Assembly: GCA_937900675.1 (NCBI GenBank) | Contig: CALCEA010000010.1 | Coordinates: forward strand, 1-16,509 | Direction of reading: 5' to 3' | Source: an uncultured Chitinophagaceae bacterium | GTDB lineage: Bacteria; Bacteroidota; Bacteroidia; Chitinophagales; Chitinophagaceae | DNA: 16,509 nucleotides | Part shown: positions 7,770-14,923 of the stretch, one piece after another | Layout of the letters: each line of letters starts with the position of its first letter | Numbering within the stretch: position 1 is the first letter of the stretch | Notes under the pieces: generated by a model | The model's input: the letters and a program-made list of their open reading frames with translations, nothing else | Told to the model about the DNA's origin: nothing | The model's database searches: none | Program-made: the position numbers and the translations under genes

Positions 7770-8939
7770 ATGATACAGAAATTGATGACAATTTGCTTCC
7801 TGTTTCTCTATAGTTTAACAGTCCAATCACAGAATAAAGTTCCAGTATTTATTTCAGGTCAAGATGGATATGCAAGTTTTAGAATTCCTGCAATAATTCA
7901 ATTACCTAATAAAAAAATAATTGCTTTCGCTGAAGGAAGGGTGAATGGTGCAGCAGATTTTGGACATGTAAATATTGTGATGAAATCAAGTATTGATAGA
8001 GGAGCGCATTGGTCCAAATTAACAAAATTGGTTGGTTTTGGAAATTTGCAAGCAGGTAATGCAGCACCAGTAGTGGATCTTATGGATGTACAATATCCTC
8101 AAGGTAAAATCTTTCTATTTTATAATACAGGCAATGTCAATGAAAGACAATTAAGAGAAGGCAAGGGGATAAGAGAGGTTTGGTATATTAGTTCTGTTGA
8201 TGAAGGAGAAAGTTGGTCTGCTCCTGTGAATATTACCAGTCAGGTTCACTTCCCCAATGGCGAAATAGATGGAAGGGCGTATCGAAATAAAGAAGATTGG
8301 AGAACTTATGCGAATACGCCTGGACATGCCACCCAAAGTATAGAGGGTAAGTATAAAGGAAGAATTTTTATAGCAGCTAATCATTCTGTAGGAGCACCTA
8401 AAAATAATTTTAAAGATTATTTTACGCATGGTTTTTATACAGATGACCATGGAAAGTCATTTCATGTATCTAATTCATTAGATATTGAAGGAAGTAACGA
8501 AGCGACTGCATCATTCATCAGTAATGACCGTTTAATTATCAATGCAAGAAATCAACAAGGCAATACAAAAACCAGAATTACAGCTTATAGCAATGACGGC
8601 GGTGCAAATTTCGAAAAAGCATTTTATGAAGATCAATTGCCCGATCCAATTTGCCAGGGAGCCATTTTGAATATCGGCTATAAACAGGGGAAAGCCATAT
8701 TAGCATTGGTAAATGCATCCGATACCATTTATAGAAATAATTTAAGCTTACATTTAAGTTATGATGAAGGCATGCATTGGAAAAAGAAATTTGTAATTGA
8801 TGGAACCAAAGATCTTCAAAAAATGAAAAATGATTTTACTGCCTATGCAGATATTGTTAAAATGAGTAAAAGAAAAATAGGTGTATTACATGAAAGAGAT
8901 AATTATCAGGAGATTGTCTTTTCAATCATCAAATGGTAA
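7770..8939 (+). CDS. Exo-alpha-sialidase (GH33 neuraminidase), secreted
   Basis: A 389-residue protein with a signal peptide (about 1-21, ending VQSQ), so periplasmic or exported. It has the sialidase FRIP motif at 37-40 (Arg38 of the arginine triad). Five Asp-box-like repeats are present: SSIDRGAHW (73-81), SSVDEGESW (141-149), TDDHGKSF (224-231), SNDGGANF (274-281) and SYDEGMHW (330-337). By eye the remaining catalytic set is present: acid Asp63, Glu244 (SNEATASF), Arg260 (NARNQ), Arg322 (YRNNL) and nucleophile Tyr359 (AYADI). It should remove terminal sialic acid or a related nonulosonic acid from glycans. No sialate uptake or breakdown genes are adjacent; it sits between mnmE and a methyltransferase gene. 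A GGGAAAG sequence (7762-7768) directly before the ATG could act as ribosome binding site. Confidence 0.9.
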   Translation: MIQKLMTICFLFLYSLTVQSQNKVPVFISGQDGYASFRIPAIIQLPNKKIIAFAEGRVNGAADFGHVNIVMKSSIDRGAHWSKLTKLVGFGNLQAGNAAPVVDLMDVQYPQGKIFLFYNTGNVNERQLREGKGIREVWYISSVDEGESWSAPVNITSQVHFPNGEIDGRAYRNKEDWRTYANTPGHATQSIEGKYKGRIFIAANHSVGAPKNNFKDYFTHGFYTDDHGKSFHVSNSLDIEGSNEATASFISNDRLIINARNQQGNTKTRITAYSNDGGANFEKAFYEDQLPDPICQGAILNIGYKQGKAILALVNASDTIYRNNLSLHLSYDEGMHWKKKFVIDGTKDLQKMKNDFTAYADIVKMSKRKIGVLHERDNYQEIVFSIIKW

Positions 8940-8958
8940 ATAAATAGAATTAAATTCA

Positions 8959-9894
8959 ATGATACTAGAACAAATCATACAAGAACAAGGCTTTGTTATT
9001 TTAGATGGTGCTTTGGCGACAGAATTGGAACTAAGAGGAGCTGATTTGAATCATGCTTTATGGTCAGCAAAATTATTAAAAGAGAATCCTGCACTTATCA
9101 AAGAAGTGCACATAGATTATTTAAAATCTGGCGCGAATATCATTGCAACTGCTTCATATCAAGCAAGTTTTATTGGGTTTGAAAAACAAGGTTATACTAA
9201 AGAAGAAGCCATTCATTATTTACAATTAAGTGTTGATTTGGCGATAGAAGCAAGAAATGAATTTCTGTCTTCTCAAAACGGTGCATCCTTACTTTCTCCA
9301 TTGATTGCTGCATCCTTGGGGCCATATGGTGCTGCTTTAGCAGATGGATCTGAATATACAGGCTATCAAAATGTTAGTATTGAACAATTAATGGAGTTTC
9401 ATCAAGAAAGGCTAGTGCTTATTCAGCAAACTGAAGCGGATATCATTGCTTTTGAAACCATCCCATGCGTAGACGAAGCGATTGCGATAAAAAATTTATT
9501 AGCAGAGCAGCCTAGTAAAAAAGCATGGGTAAGTTTTAGTTGTAAAGATGAAAAACATTTGTGTAGTGGAGAATTATTTGAAGACGCTGTTAAAGTGCTA
9601 AATGATTCTAAAGAGATCGTTGGAGTTGGAGTGAATTGTACACCACCGCAGTATATTGAATCGCTCATTAAAATAGCACAACCCATCACTGATAAAACAA
9701 TCATGGTTTATCCAAACAAAGGAGAGACCTATAATCCAGTAACAAAAGTATGGGAACCTTTGAATGGTTGTAGCAATCATTTTATAACAGATGCAAAACT
9801 TTGGTTAGCAGCTGGTGCCAAAGCGATTGGTGGTTGTTGCAGAACGGGTCCTTTAGAAATCCAGCAGCTAAGAACATTTATTACGAAAGAATAA
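8959..9894 (+). CDS. mmuM: Homocysteine S-methyltransferase family protein
   Basis: A 311-residue protein of the zinc-dependent homocysteine methyltransferase family. It begins with the usual barrel opening GFVILDGALATELELRG (11-27). The zinc ligands are visible as Cys227 (GVGVNCTPP) and the Cys293-Cys294 pair in IGGCCRTGP (290-298). Length and lack of cobalamin or folate domains fit the short MmuM type, which transfers a methyl group from S-methylmethionine (or S-adenosylmethionine) to homocysteine to give methionine. It follows the sialidase by 19 nt on the same strand, so it may be co-transcribed with it. It converges on the HAD gene, 18 bp away, with no terminator in between. Confidence 0.92.
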   Translation: MILEQIIQEQGFVILDGALATELELRGADLNHALWSAKLLKENPALIKEVHIDYLKSGANIIATASYQASFIGFEKQGYTKEEAIHYLQLSVDLAIEARNEFLSSQNGASLLSPLIAASLGPYGAALADGSEYTGYQNVSIEQLMEFHQERLVLIQQTEADIIAFETIPCVDEAIAIKNLLAEQPSKKAWVSFSCKDEKHLCSGELFEDAVKVLNDSKEIVGVGVNCTPPQYIESLIKIAQPITDKTIMVYPNKGETYNPVTKVWEPLNGCSNHFITDAKLWLAAGAKAIGGCCRTGPLEIQQLRTFITKE

Positions 9895-9912
9895 TTTGTT
9901 CCTTTTAAAGAT

Positions 9913-10569
9913 TTAGTTGGACAAAAATGTCTCTAGCCCTTGGTAATCTCTCACTAAGTGAATTACATTTTCGTATTGTTCAAATTCAGCAGCTTCGTGT
10001 TCTCCTAAAATAACCACAGCTTGCATGCCTGCGTTGAGGGCGCACTCTACTCCCTTAGGTGTATCTTCAAAAACCAAACAGTCTGCAGGTGCGACAGATA
10101 AGGCTTCAGCACATTTCAAAAATGTTTCTGGATCTGGTTTACTATTTTTCACATCATTAGCGCTAATGATGGCATTGAAATAATGCTCAATATGCATGTT
10201 TTGAATAACGAAGTTGATATTATCCATTATGGCTGCAGAGCCAATGGCCATTTGAATATTTTCTTGATCTGCTTTTTTCAAGAATTGATCTAATCCATCC
10301 ATCAATTTCAAAAATGGTTTAAACTCTATTCTGTAGATGGCTTCTTTTTCGTTACCAATTTTTATTCTTTCTTCTAAACTATATTTTCCTGGAAAAACCC
10401 TCTCTAATAATTCATCGTTCTTTCCATAACACTGATGTTTCATTTCATCCAATGTGAGAGATCCTCCCAATTGAATTATTTTTTCATGCCATGCTTTGAT
10501 ATGATAAGGCATATCATTCACCATGGTGCCATTTAAATCAAACACAAATGCTTTATACTTTCTAAACAT
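9913..10569 (-). CDS. HAD hydrolase, beta-phosphoglucomutase-like, with DxN motif I
   Basis: A 218-residue HAD-superfamily protein resembling beta-phosphoglucomutases and related sugar-phosphate phosphatases. Motif I is DLNGT with nucleophile Asp11; the cap begins MPYHIKAWHE with His23 placed as in beta-phosphoglucomutase; motif II is Ser111 (IGSAA); motif III is Lys144 (NSKPDP); motif IV is FEDTPKG with Glu168 and Asp169. The odd point is Asn13, where phosphatases and mutases normally have the second Asp that acts as general acid/base. A Lys (50) stands where I would expect the phosphate-binding Arg of beta-phosphoglucomutase. The gene lies 18 nt downstream of the LacI-type regulator on the same strand, so they are probably an operon. 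That context suggests a role with phosphorylated sugars, such as glucose 1-phosphate from disaccharide phosphorolysis, but the exact reaction is not settled. Confidence 0.85.
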   Translation of the reverse strand: MFRKYKAFVFDLNGTMVNDMPYHIKAWHEKIIQLGGSLTLDEMKHQCYGKNDELLERVFPGKYSLEERIKIGNEKEAIYRIEFKPFLKLMDGLDQFLKKADQENIQMAIGSAAIMDNINFVIQNMHIEHYFNAIISANDVKNSKPDPETFLKCAEALSVAPADCLVFEDTPKGVECALNAGMQAVVILGEHEAAEFEQYENVIHLVRDYQGLETFLSN

Positions 10570-10587
10570 AGTTTCAGTGATTATTGA

Positions 10588-11580
10588 TTACATAGATTCG
10601 CCTGGAACAAACTTAACTTCCACTGTTAATTCGGTAAGTGTTTTACCTCCTTTCATATTAGCCATCATTTGCACGAAAGCTAATTTCCCTAATTCATATC
10701 CGCTAGTTTCTACATAGCTAATTTTAGGATGATATAGGTTGGGGATAAAGCCATTGCTAATTCCAATCACACCTAATTGAGAAGGGACTTTTATTTCTAA
10801 AGCTTGCACTGCTTTCATTACTCCAATTAGAACCTCATCTGTCATAGCAAAAACGGTATCAGGCTTTTGGGCCTTACTATATTGTTTTCTGAATAGCTCT
10901 TCTGCTTCAGCACTACTAGATGCATTGACATAAGTGCAATGCACTTTAGGAGCGTAGGTCTCCATAAAATTTTGAAAAGCATTTTTCCTTTTTTGACTAA
11001 TTGATAAACCTGTATCTCCAAAAATGGCTAAAACTTTTTTAGCATTTCTTTTAATGATTTCTTCAGCAGCGATGATGGCACATCTTTCATCTGCCATTCT
11101 CACTTTAGTAAATTTATTATCCTTAGGTACAATATCAAAGAACACTACTGGAATTTCTTTCTCTGTCATCTTTTGATAGGTCTCTAAATTTTCTGCATTG
11201 GCGGATAAACAAGCGAATACACCAGATACTCTATTTTGTCTAAAGATTTTTAAATTATCTAATTCTATATCTGGCTGATTGCTTGATTGCAAAATCATCA
11301 AAGCATATCCATTCTTTCTACTTTCTTCTTCTACAGCTGCAATAAAACTATCATAAAATAAATTAGATATAGCAGGCACAATCACTCCAAATATTTTACT
11401 ACTCTGTGTTCTAAGTTGAATGGCATATGCATTGGGTTCATAATCTAAACTATTGGCTAATGCATGCACTTTTGCTTTGGTAGCTGCAGAAATATCGGGA
11501 TGATCTTTCAATGCACGAGAAACTGTGGAGATACTTAGCTGCAATTGTTGGGCCAACAATTTGAGTGTAGTATTGGTCAT
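10588..11580 (-). CDS. LacI-family transcriptional regulator
   Basis: A 330-residue DNA-binding regulator. The helix-turn-helix occupies about 4-24 (TTLKLLAQQLQLSISTVSRAL). A hinge follows (NAYAIQLR, 50-57) with Leu56, the residue LacI-type proteins insert into the centre of the operator. From about residue 63 (FGVIVPAISN) comes a periplasmic-binding-protein-like sensor domain ending near FVPGES. The ATG at 11580 is preferred over a TTG two codons upstream because it gives the usual short N-terminus and is nearer normal spacing from the candidate promoter. It is divergent from susC and upstream of the HAD gene, so it probably controls both transcripts in response to a sugar; the ligand cannot be read from sequence. 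Confidence 0.93.
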   Translation of the reverse strand: MTNTTLKLLAQQLQLSISTVSRALKDHPDISAATKAKVHALANSLDYEPNAYAIQLRTQSSKIFGVIVPAISNLFYDSFIAAVEEESRKNGYALMILQSSNQPDIELDNLKIFRQNRVSGVFACLSANAENLETYQKMTEKEIPVVFFDIVPKDNKFTKVRMADERCAIIAAEEIIKRNAKKVLAIFGDTGLSISQKRKNAFQNFMETYAPKVHCTYVNASSSAEAEELFRKQYSKAQKPDTVFAMTDEVLIGVMKAVQALEIKVPSQLGVIGISNGFIPNLYHPKISYVETSGYELGKLAFVQMMANMKGGKTLTELTVEVKFVPGESM

Positions 11581-11599
11581 AAGCAATTCGTTGAGGGTT

Positions 11600-11607
11600 C
11601 AAAAATA
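11600..11607 (-). promoter_or_regulatory. -7 element for the LacI-type regulator
   Basis: On the minus strand the sequence reads TATTTTTG, a perfect TAnnTTTG, 19 nt before the ATG at 11580. This implies a leader of about 15 nt. The -33 partner is uncertain: TTG at 11633-11635 is 25 nt away and TTTG at 11621-11624 only 13 nt away. Confidence 0.45.
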
Positions 11608-11632
11608 AGTAATTGTTTCACAAATTTTTTCG

Positions 11633-11642
11633 CAATCGTTTG
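11633..11642. promoter_or_regulatory. Candidate LacI-type operator, site 1
   Basis: CAATCGTTTG is an imperfect palindrome centred on CG (CAA-t-CG-t-TTG), the form bound by many LacI-family proteins whose hinge Leu enters the central CG step. It shares CAATCGTT, in inverted orientation, with site 2. It lies at the far upstream edge of the regulator's own promoter. Confidence 0.35.
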
Positions 11643-11741
11643 AAATTTTCAAAAGCACCCTTATCAGAACATATTTTTTTTCATTATGTAAGTTTTTCTA
11701 TTTAGGATGAAATCTTTTATGATAAAGGGTTTTAGGGCATT

Positions 11742-11762
11742 TTAAGGCCCCAATAGCCTTAA
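11742..11762. repeat. Inverted repeat upstream of susC
   Basis: TTAAGGC (11742-11748) and GCCTTAA (11756-11762) form a perfect 7-bp inverted repeat around CCCAATA. No T tract follows, so it is not a terminator in the susC direction. It may be a protein-binding site; it lies about 60 bp upstream of the candidate susC -33 element. Confidence 0.5.
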
Positions 11763-11766
11763 TTCT

Positions 11767-11778
11767 ACTAACGATTGT
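11767..11778. promoter_or_regulatory. Candidate LacI-type operator, site 2
   Basis: ACTAACGATTGT contains AACGATTG, the reverse complement of the CAATCGTT in site 1, again centred on CG. The two CG centres are 135 bp apart, close to 13 helical turns. The site lies about 45 bp upstream of the candidate susC -33 element, suiting activation or looping more than direct blocking. Confidence 0.35.
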
Positions 11779-11797
11779 TTGCTATTTCAGGAAAAAA

Positions 11798-11814
11798 GTT
11801 AAAAATTATTTAAC
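11798..11814. repeat. Inverted repeat just upstream of the susC -33 element
   Basis: GTTAAA (11798-11803) and TTTAAC (11809-11814) are a perfect 6-bp inverted repeat around AATTA, ending 6 bp before TTTG at 11821. The position suits a regulator or an UP-like AT-rich element, but AT-rich dyads also arise by chance. Confidence 0.4.
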
Positions 11815-11820
11815 AAAAAA

Positions 11821-11849
11821 TTTGTTGAATATCAAATTAGTGTATTTTG
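11821..11849 (+). promoter_or_regulatory. Candidate promoter of susC-susD
   Basis: TTTG (11821-11824) and TATTTTG (11843-11849) are 18 nt apart, giving an expected start near 11854 and a leader of about 28 nt. Both elements sit within dyads: AATTTG-N8-CAAATT (11819-11838) contains the -33, and GTGTA-TTTTG-TACAC (11840-11854) contains the -7 element. Confidence 0.5.
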
Positions 11850-11881
11850 TACACGCTTAATAAACCAATAAACTGCCAATT

Positions 11882-14800
11882 ATGAATTTCAAAATTGTTA
11901 AGTCCTCATTTTTAGGACTGTTCATTGGCTTGATCGCTTTAAATGCGCAAGCTCAGAACAAAACAGTTACAGGTAAGGTTTTAGATGCGAAAGATGGTTC
12001 TCCTGTTGCAGCAGCTTCTGTTGTAGCTAAAGGAACTAGTTCAGGTGCAAAGACTGCAGCTGATGGATCTTTTGCAATTACTGTACCTTCTACTGTAACT
12101 AAATTAGTTGTCTCTTCTGTAGGTTATTCATCTAAAGAAGTTGACGCAAACGGTACTGTTACTGTTTCATTAAACCAAACTAGCACTCAATTAGAAGAAG
12201 TGGTAGTTGTAGGTTATGGTACACGTAAAGTAAAAGACGCGACTGGTGCGGTTGTTTCTTTAGGTGAGAAATCATTCAACAAAGGTGTGATTGCTTCTCC
12301 AGAACAATTGTTACAAGGTCGTACTGCTGGTGTTAACGTTACTAACAACTCTGGTGAACCAGGTGGTGCTGTTAACATTACTATTAGAGGTACTTCTTCT
12401 GTAAGAAGTAACAACAACCCATTATATGTGGTTGATGGTGTGCCTTTATACGGTGGTGGAATGACTGGTACTGGTATCTCTGTTGAAGGTTCTACTACAG
12501 CAAGAAACCCATTATCTTTCATCAACCCTAACGACATCGAAAACATCTCTATCTTAAAAGATGCGTCTTCTGCAGCTATTTATGGTGCTAGAGGTGCGAA
12601 TGGTGTTGTATTAATTACTACTAAGTCTGGTAAAGGTAAGCCTAGCTTAACTTTCAATGCGACTACATCTGTTTCTACAACTGCTAAGCGTTATGATTTA
12701 GCAAGTCCACAAGAATTCATCTACGGCGTAAAGAAAACTTTACAAGATGCTGGTATTGATGTTTCTGGTGTAGGTGGTAACGATAAAGGTTACAATACTG
12801 ATTGGCAAGATCAAATCTTCCAAACTGCAGTATCTCAATCTTACAACTTAGGTTGGGGTTATTCAAATTCTAAGTCTTCTTTAAAATTAAACGGTTCTTT
12901 CGATGACCAACAAGGTATCATCAAGACTCAAGGTTTAAAGAGAATGACTTTTGGTTTGAAATATTCTAATCAATTAACTTCTAAGTTAAAATTAGATTTA
13001 ACTGTTAACCAATCTCAAGTAAAAAATAGCTATGCTCAAGTAACTAATAACGCAGGTTATCAAGGTTCTTTGATCGGTGCTATGATTTCTTATAACCCAA
13101 CTTTCCCTGTATACGCTCCAAACGGTACTTGGTTTGATAACCAAGATGGTAACAGAAACCCTGTTGCAATCTTAGAAGGTTACAAAGACAATGATACTTA
13201 CAATAAATTATTGACTAATATCTCTTTAACTTATAAGTTATCTGAGAATTTATCTTATAAAGTAATTTATGGTGTGGAGAACGGTTCAACTGAGCGTTTA
13301 ACTTTTGTTGATCCTCGTTTAGGTTCTGCATATAACCAAGGAAATATTACTATCCGTAACTTACAATACCAAAACAGTGCATTGCTAGGTCGCGGTAGAG
13401 CAGCACAACAATTCTTAAATCAAAATAGTGCTTTGTTAGAACATACATTGAACTATGACAAAACATTTAAGAATGGTAATAGCTTACAAGCTTTAGCTGC
13501 CTTCTCTTATCAAAAAACAACTGACTACTATAGAGCTTCTCAAAGATGGGGTACTACAGGTGCTACTTCAATGAACACTAACTGGGCTTCTTACCAAGGT
13601 GGTTCTACAGCAGTTTATGGTGATAGTACACAAGTTGAATTACAATCTTATTTCTCTCGTGTTAACTACACAATGAAAGATAAATACATCTTCTCTGCTT
13701 TAGCGAGAATTGATGGATCTTCTAAGTTCAGTACTGGTAACAAATACGGTACTTTCCCTGCATTTGGTTTCAAATGGAGAGTATTAGAAGAAGGATTTGC
13801 TCAAAAAACTTTGGGTAATGTATTCTCTAACTTCGATGTTAGATTAAACTATGGTGTAACTGGTAACCAAGAGTTCCCTGCTTATGCATCTTTAGCTTTA
13901 AAACAAGCTGACTTTAACGGTGGTAATCCAACAATCACTAACTCTAATCCTAACTTGAAATGGGAAACTACAACAACTGCTGGTGCAGGTATTGATTTCG
14001 CAATGTTCAACGGAAGATTAAACGGTAGTGTTGATTACTTCGATAAGTCTACTAAAGATTTATTATTCTTAATCAGCTATCCTCAACCAGCTGCATCTGC
14101 AGATCGTTGGGTAAACTTACCAGGTAATGTTAAAAACACTGGTTTTGAAGTTAGCTTAGATTATCAATTAATTCGTCCTGCATACAAAGGTGCTTTCGGA
14201 TGGGATGTTGCTTACAACATGTCTTTCTTAAAGAACAGAGTAGAAGGATTTGGTTCTACAGTAGTTAATACTGGTGAAGTATCTGGTCAAGGTTTGTCTG
14301 GTGCTTATGCACAAACAATCCGTGATGGATATCCTTTATTCACTTTCGTAATGCCTACTTTCTTAAGATTTGATGCTTATGGAAACGGTGTATACGCAAA
14401 TGGTGCTAAAGATGAGTTACAAGGAAGTGCTTTACCAACATTCAATGCTGGTTTAACAAACAACTTTACTTACAAAAAATTAACTGCTAGCATTTTCTTC
14501 AACGCAGTTACTGGTTTCTATGTTTACAACAATACAGCTAACGCCTTATTGTTAAAAGGTAGCTTGAAAACAGCGCACAATGTAACTAGAGATGTTATCT
14601 ACAGTATTGAAAATTCAATCAACCCTGGTAACGTATCAACTCGTTTCTTAGAAAAAGGTGATTATATCCGTTTAGGTAACGCTAGCTTAAGTTATGCTGT
14701 AGATGTTAAGAAAGGTTCTTTCATTAAAGGATTGAACTTGACATTGACTGGTCAAAACTTAGCATTGTTCACTAAGTACTCTGGTTTAGATCCAGAAGTG

Positions 14801-14902
14801 AACGTAGATAAGTCTAGAAACGGTGTACCTTCTCGTGGATTTGACTATACAGCAACTCCAAGAGCAAGAGTTATCACTTTCGGTATCAACGCTCGTTTTT
14901 AA
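11882..14902 (+). CDS. susC: SusC/RagA-family TonB-dependent outer-membrane transporter
   Basis: A 1006-residue outer-membrane transporter, full length for the family. A signal peptide (1-24, ending NAQAQ) is followed by a carboxypeptidase-regulatory-like domain at about 27-98 (VTGKVLDAKDGSPVAAASV). Next come the TonB box EEVVVVGYGT (105-114) and a plug domain (about 115-250) with NPLYVVDGVP and DASSAAIYGARGANGVVLI. The remainder is the beta-barrel, ending in phenylalanine (GINARF) as outer-membrane proteins do. There is no N-terminal STN domain, so it is not the type that signals to an anti-sigma factor; the divergent LacI-type gene is the likelier control. It would import an oligosaccharide with SusD as lid, powered by TonB. 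Codon use is highly biased (GGT, AAC, TCT, TTA), suggesting high expression. susD follows after 21 nt. Confidence 0.97.
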   Translation: MNFKIVKSSFLGLFIGLIALNAQAQNKTVTGKVLDAKDGSPVAAASVVAKGTSSGAKTAADGSFAITVPSTVTKLVVSSVGYSSKEVDANGTVTVSLNQTSTQLEEVVVVGYGTRKVKDATGAVVSLGEKSFNKGVIASPEQLLQGRTAGVNVTNNSGEPGGAVNITIRGTSSVRSNNNPLYVVDGVPLYGGGMTGTGISVEGSTTARNPLSFINPNDIENISILKDASSAAIYGARGANGVVLITTKSGKGKPSLTFNATTSVSTTAKRYDLASPQEFIYGVKKTLQDAGIDVSGVGGNDKGYNTDWQDQIFQTAVSQSYNLGWGYSNSKSSLKLNGSFDDQQGIIKTQGLKRMTFGLKYSNQLTSKLKLDLTVNQSQVKNSYAQVTNNAGYQGSLIGAMISYNPTFPVYAPNGTWFDNQDGNRNPVAILEGYKDNDTYNKLLTNISLTYKLSENLSYKVIYGVENGSTERLTFVDPRLGSAYNQGNITIRNLQYQNSALLGRGRAAQQFLNQNSALLEHTLNYDKTFKNGNSLQALAAFSYQKTTDYYRASQRWGTTGATSMNTNWASYQGGSTAVYGDSTQVELQSYFSRVNYTMKDKYIFSALARIDGSSKFSTGNKYGTFPAFGFKWRVLEEGFAQKTLGNVFSNFDVRLNYGVTGNQEFPAYASLALKQADFNGGNPTITNSNPNLKWETTTTAGAGIDFAMFNGRLNGSVDYFDKSTKDLLFLISYPQPAASADRWVNLPGNVKNTGFEVSLDYQLIRPAYKGAFGWDVAYNMSFLKNRVEGFGSTVVNTGEVSGQGLSGAYAQTIRDGYPLFTFVMPTFLRFDAYGNGVYANGAKDELQGSALPTFNAGLTNNFTYKKLTASIFFNAVTGFYVYNNTANALLLKGSLKTAHNVTRDVIYSIENSINPGNVSTRFLEKGDYIRLGNASLSYAVDVKKGSFIKGLNLTLTGQNLALFTKYSGLDPEVNVDKSRNGVPSRGFDYTATPRARVITFGINARF

Positions 14903-14923
14903 TTTCATAAATAACAAATACAC

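Larger units (their letters stand above)
11581..11881. other. Divergent control region between lacI-type gene and susC
   Basis: A 301-bp AT-rich region without any supported ORF. It holds a minus-strand promoter for the regulator (11600-11607), a plus-strand promoter for susC (11821-11849), two CG-centred candidate operators (11633-11642, 11767-11778) and four short inverted repeats (11742-11762, 11798-11814, 11819-11838, 11840-11854). The right-hand third, next to susC, is the densest. Confidence 0.6.

Noticed and set aside
11581..11586. TTG start two codons upstream in the LacI-type gene
   Set aside because: The ATG at 11580 gives the normal short N-terminus before the helix-turn-helix; a TTG start is not needed.
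11613..11623. TTGT-TTC-ACAA dyad near the LacI-type promoter
   Set aside because: Only 4-bp arms; expected by chance in this composition.
11658..11729. CCCTTATC (11658-11665) and GATAAAGGG (11721-11729) as an inverted pair
   Set aside because: The arms differ by one base insertion and are 55 bp apart in AT-rich DNA; too weak to call.
12214..12546. Minus-strand open frame of 110 codons inside susC
   Set aside because: It lies opposite the conserved plug domain; composition is explained by the codon bias of susC.
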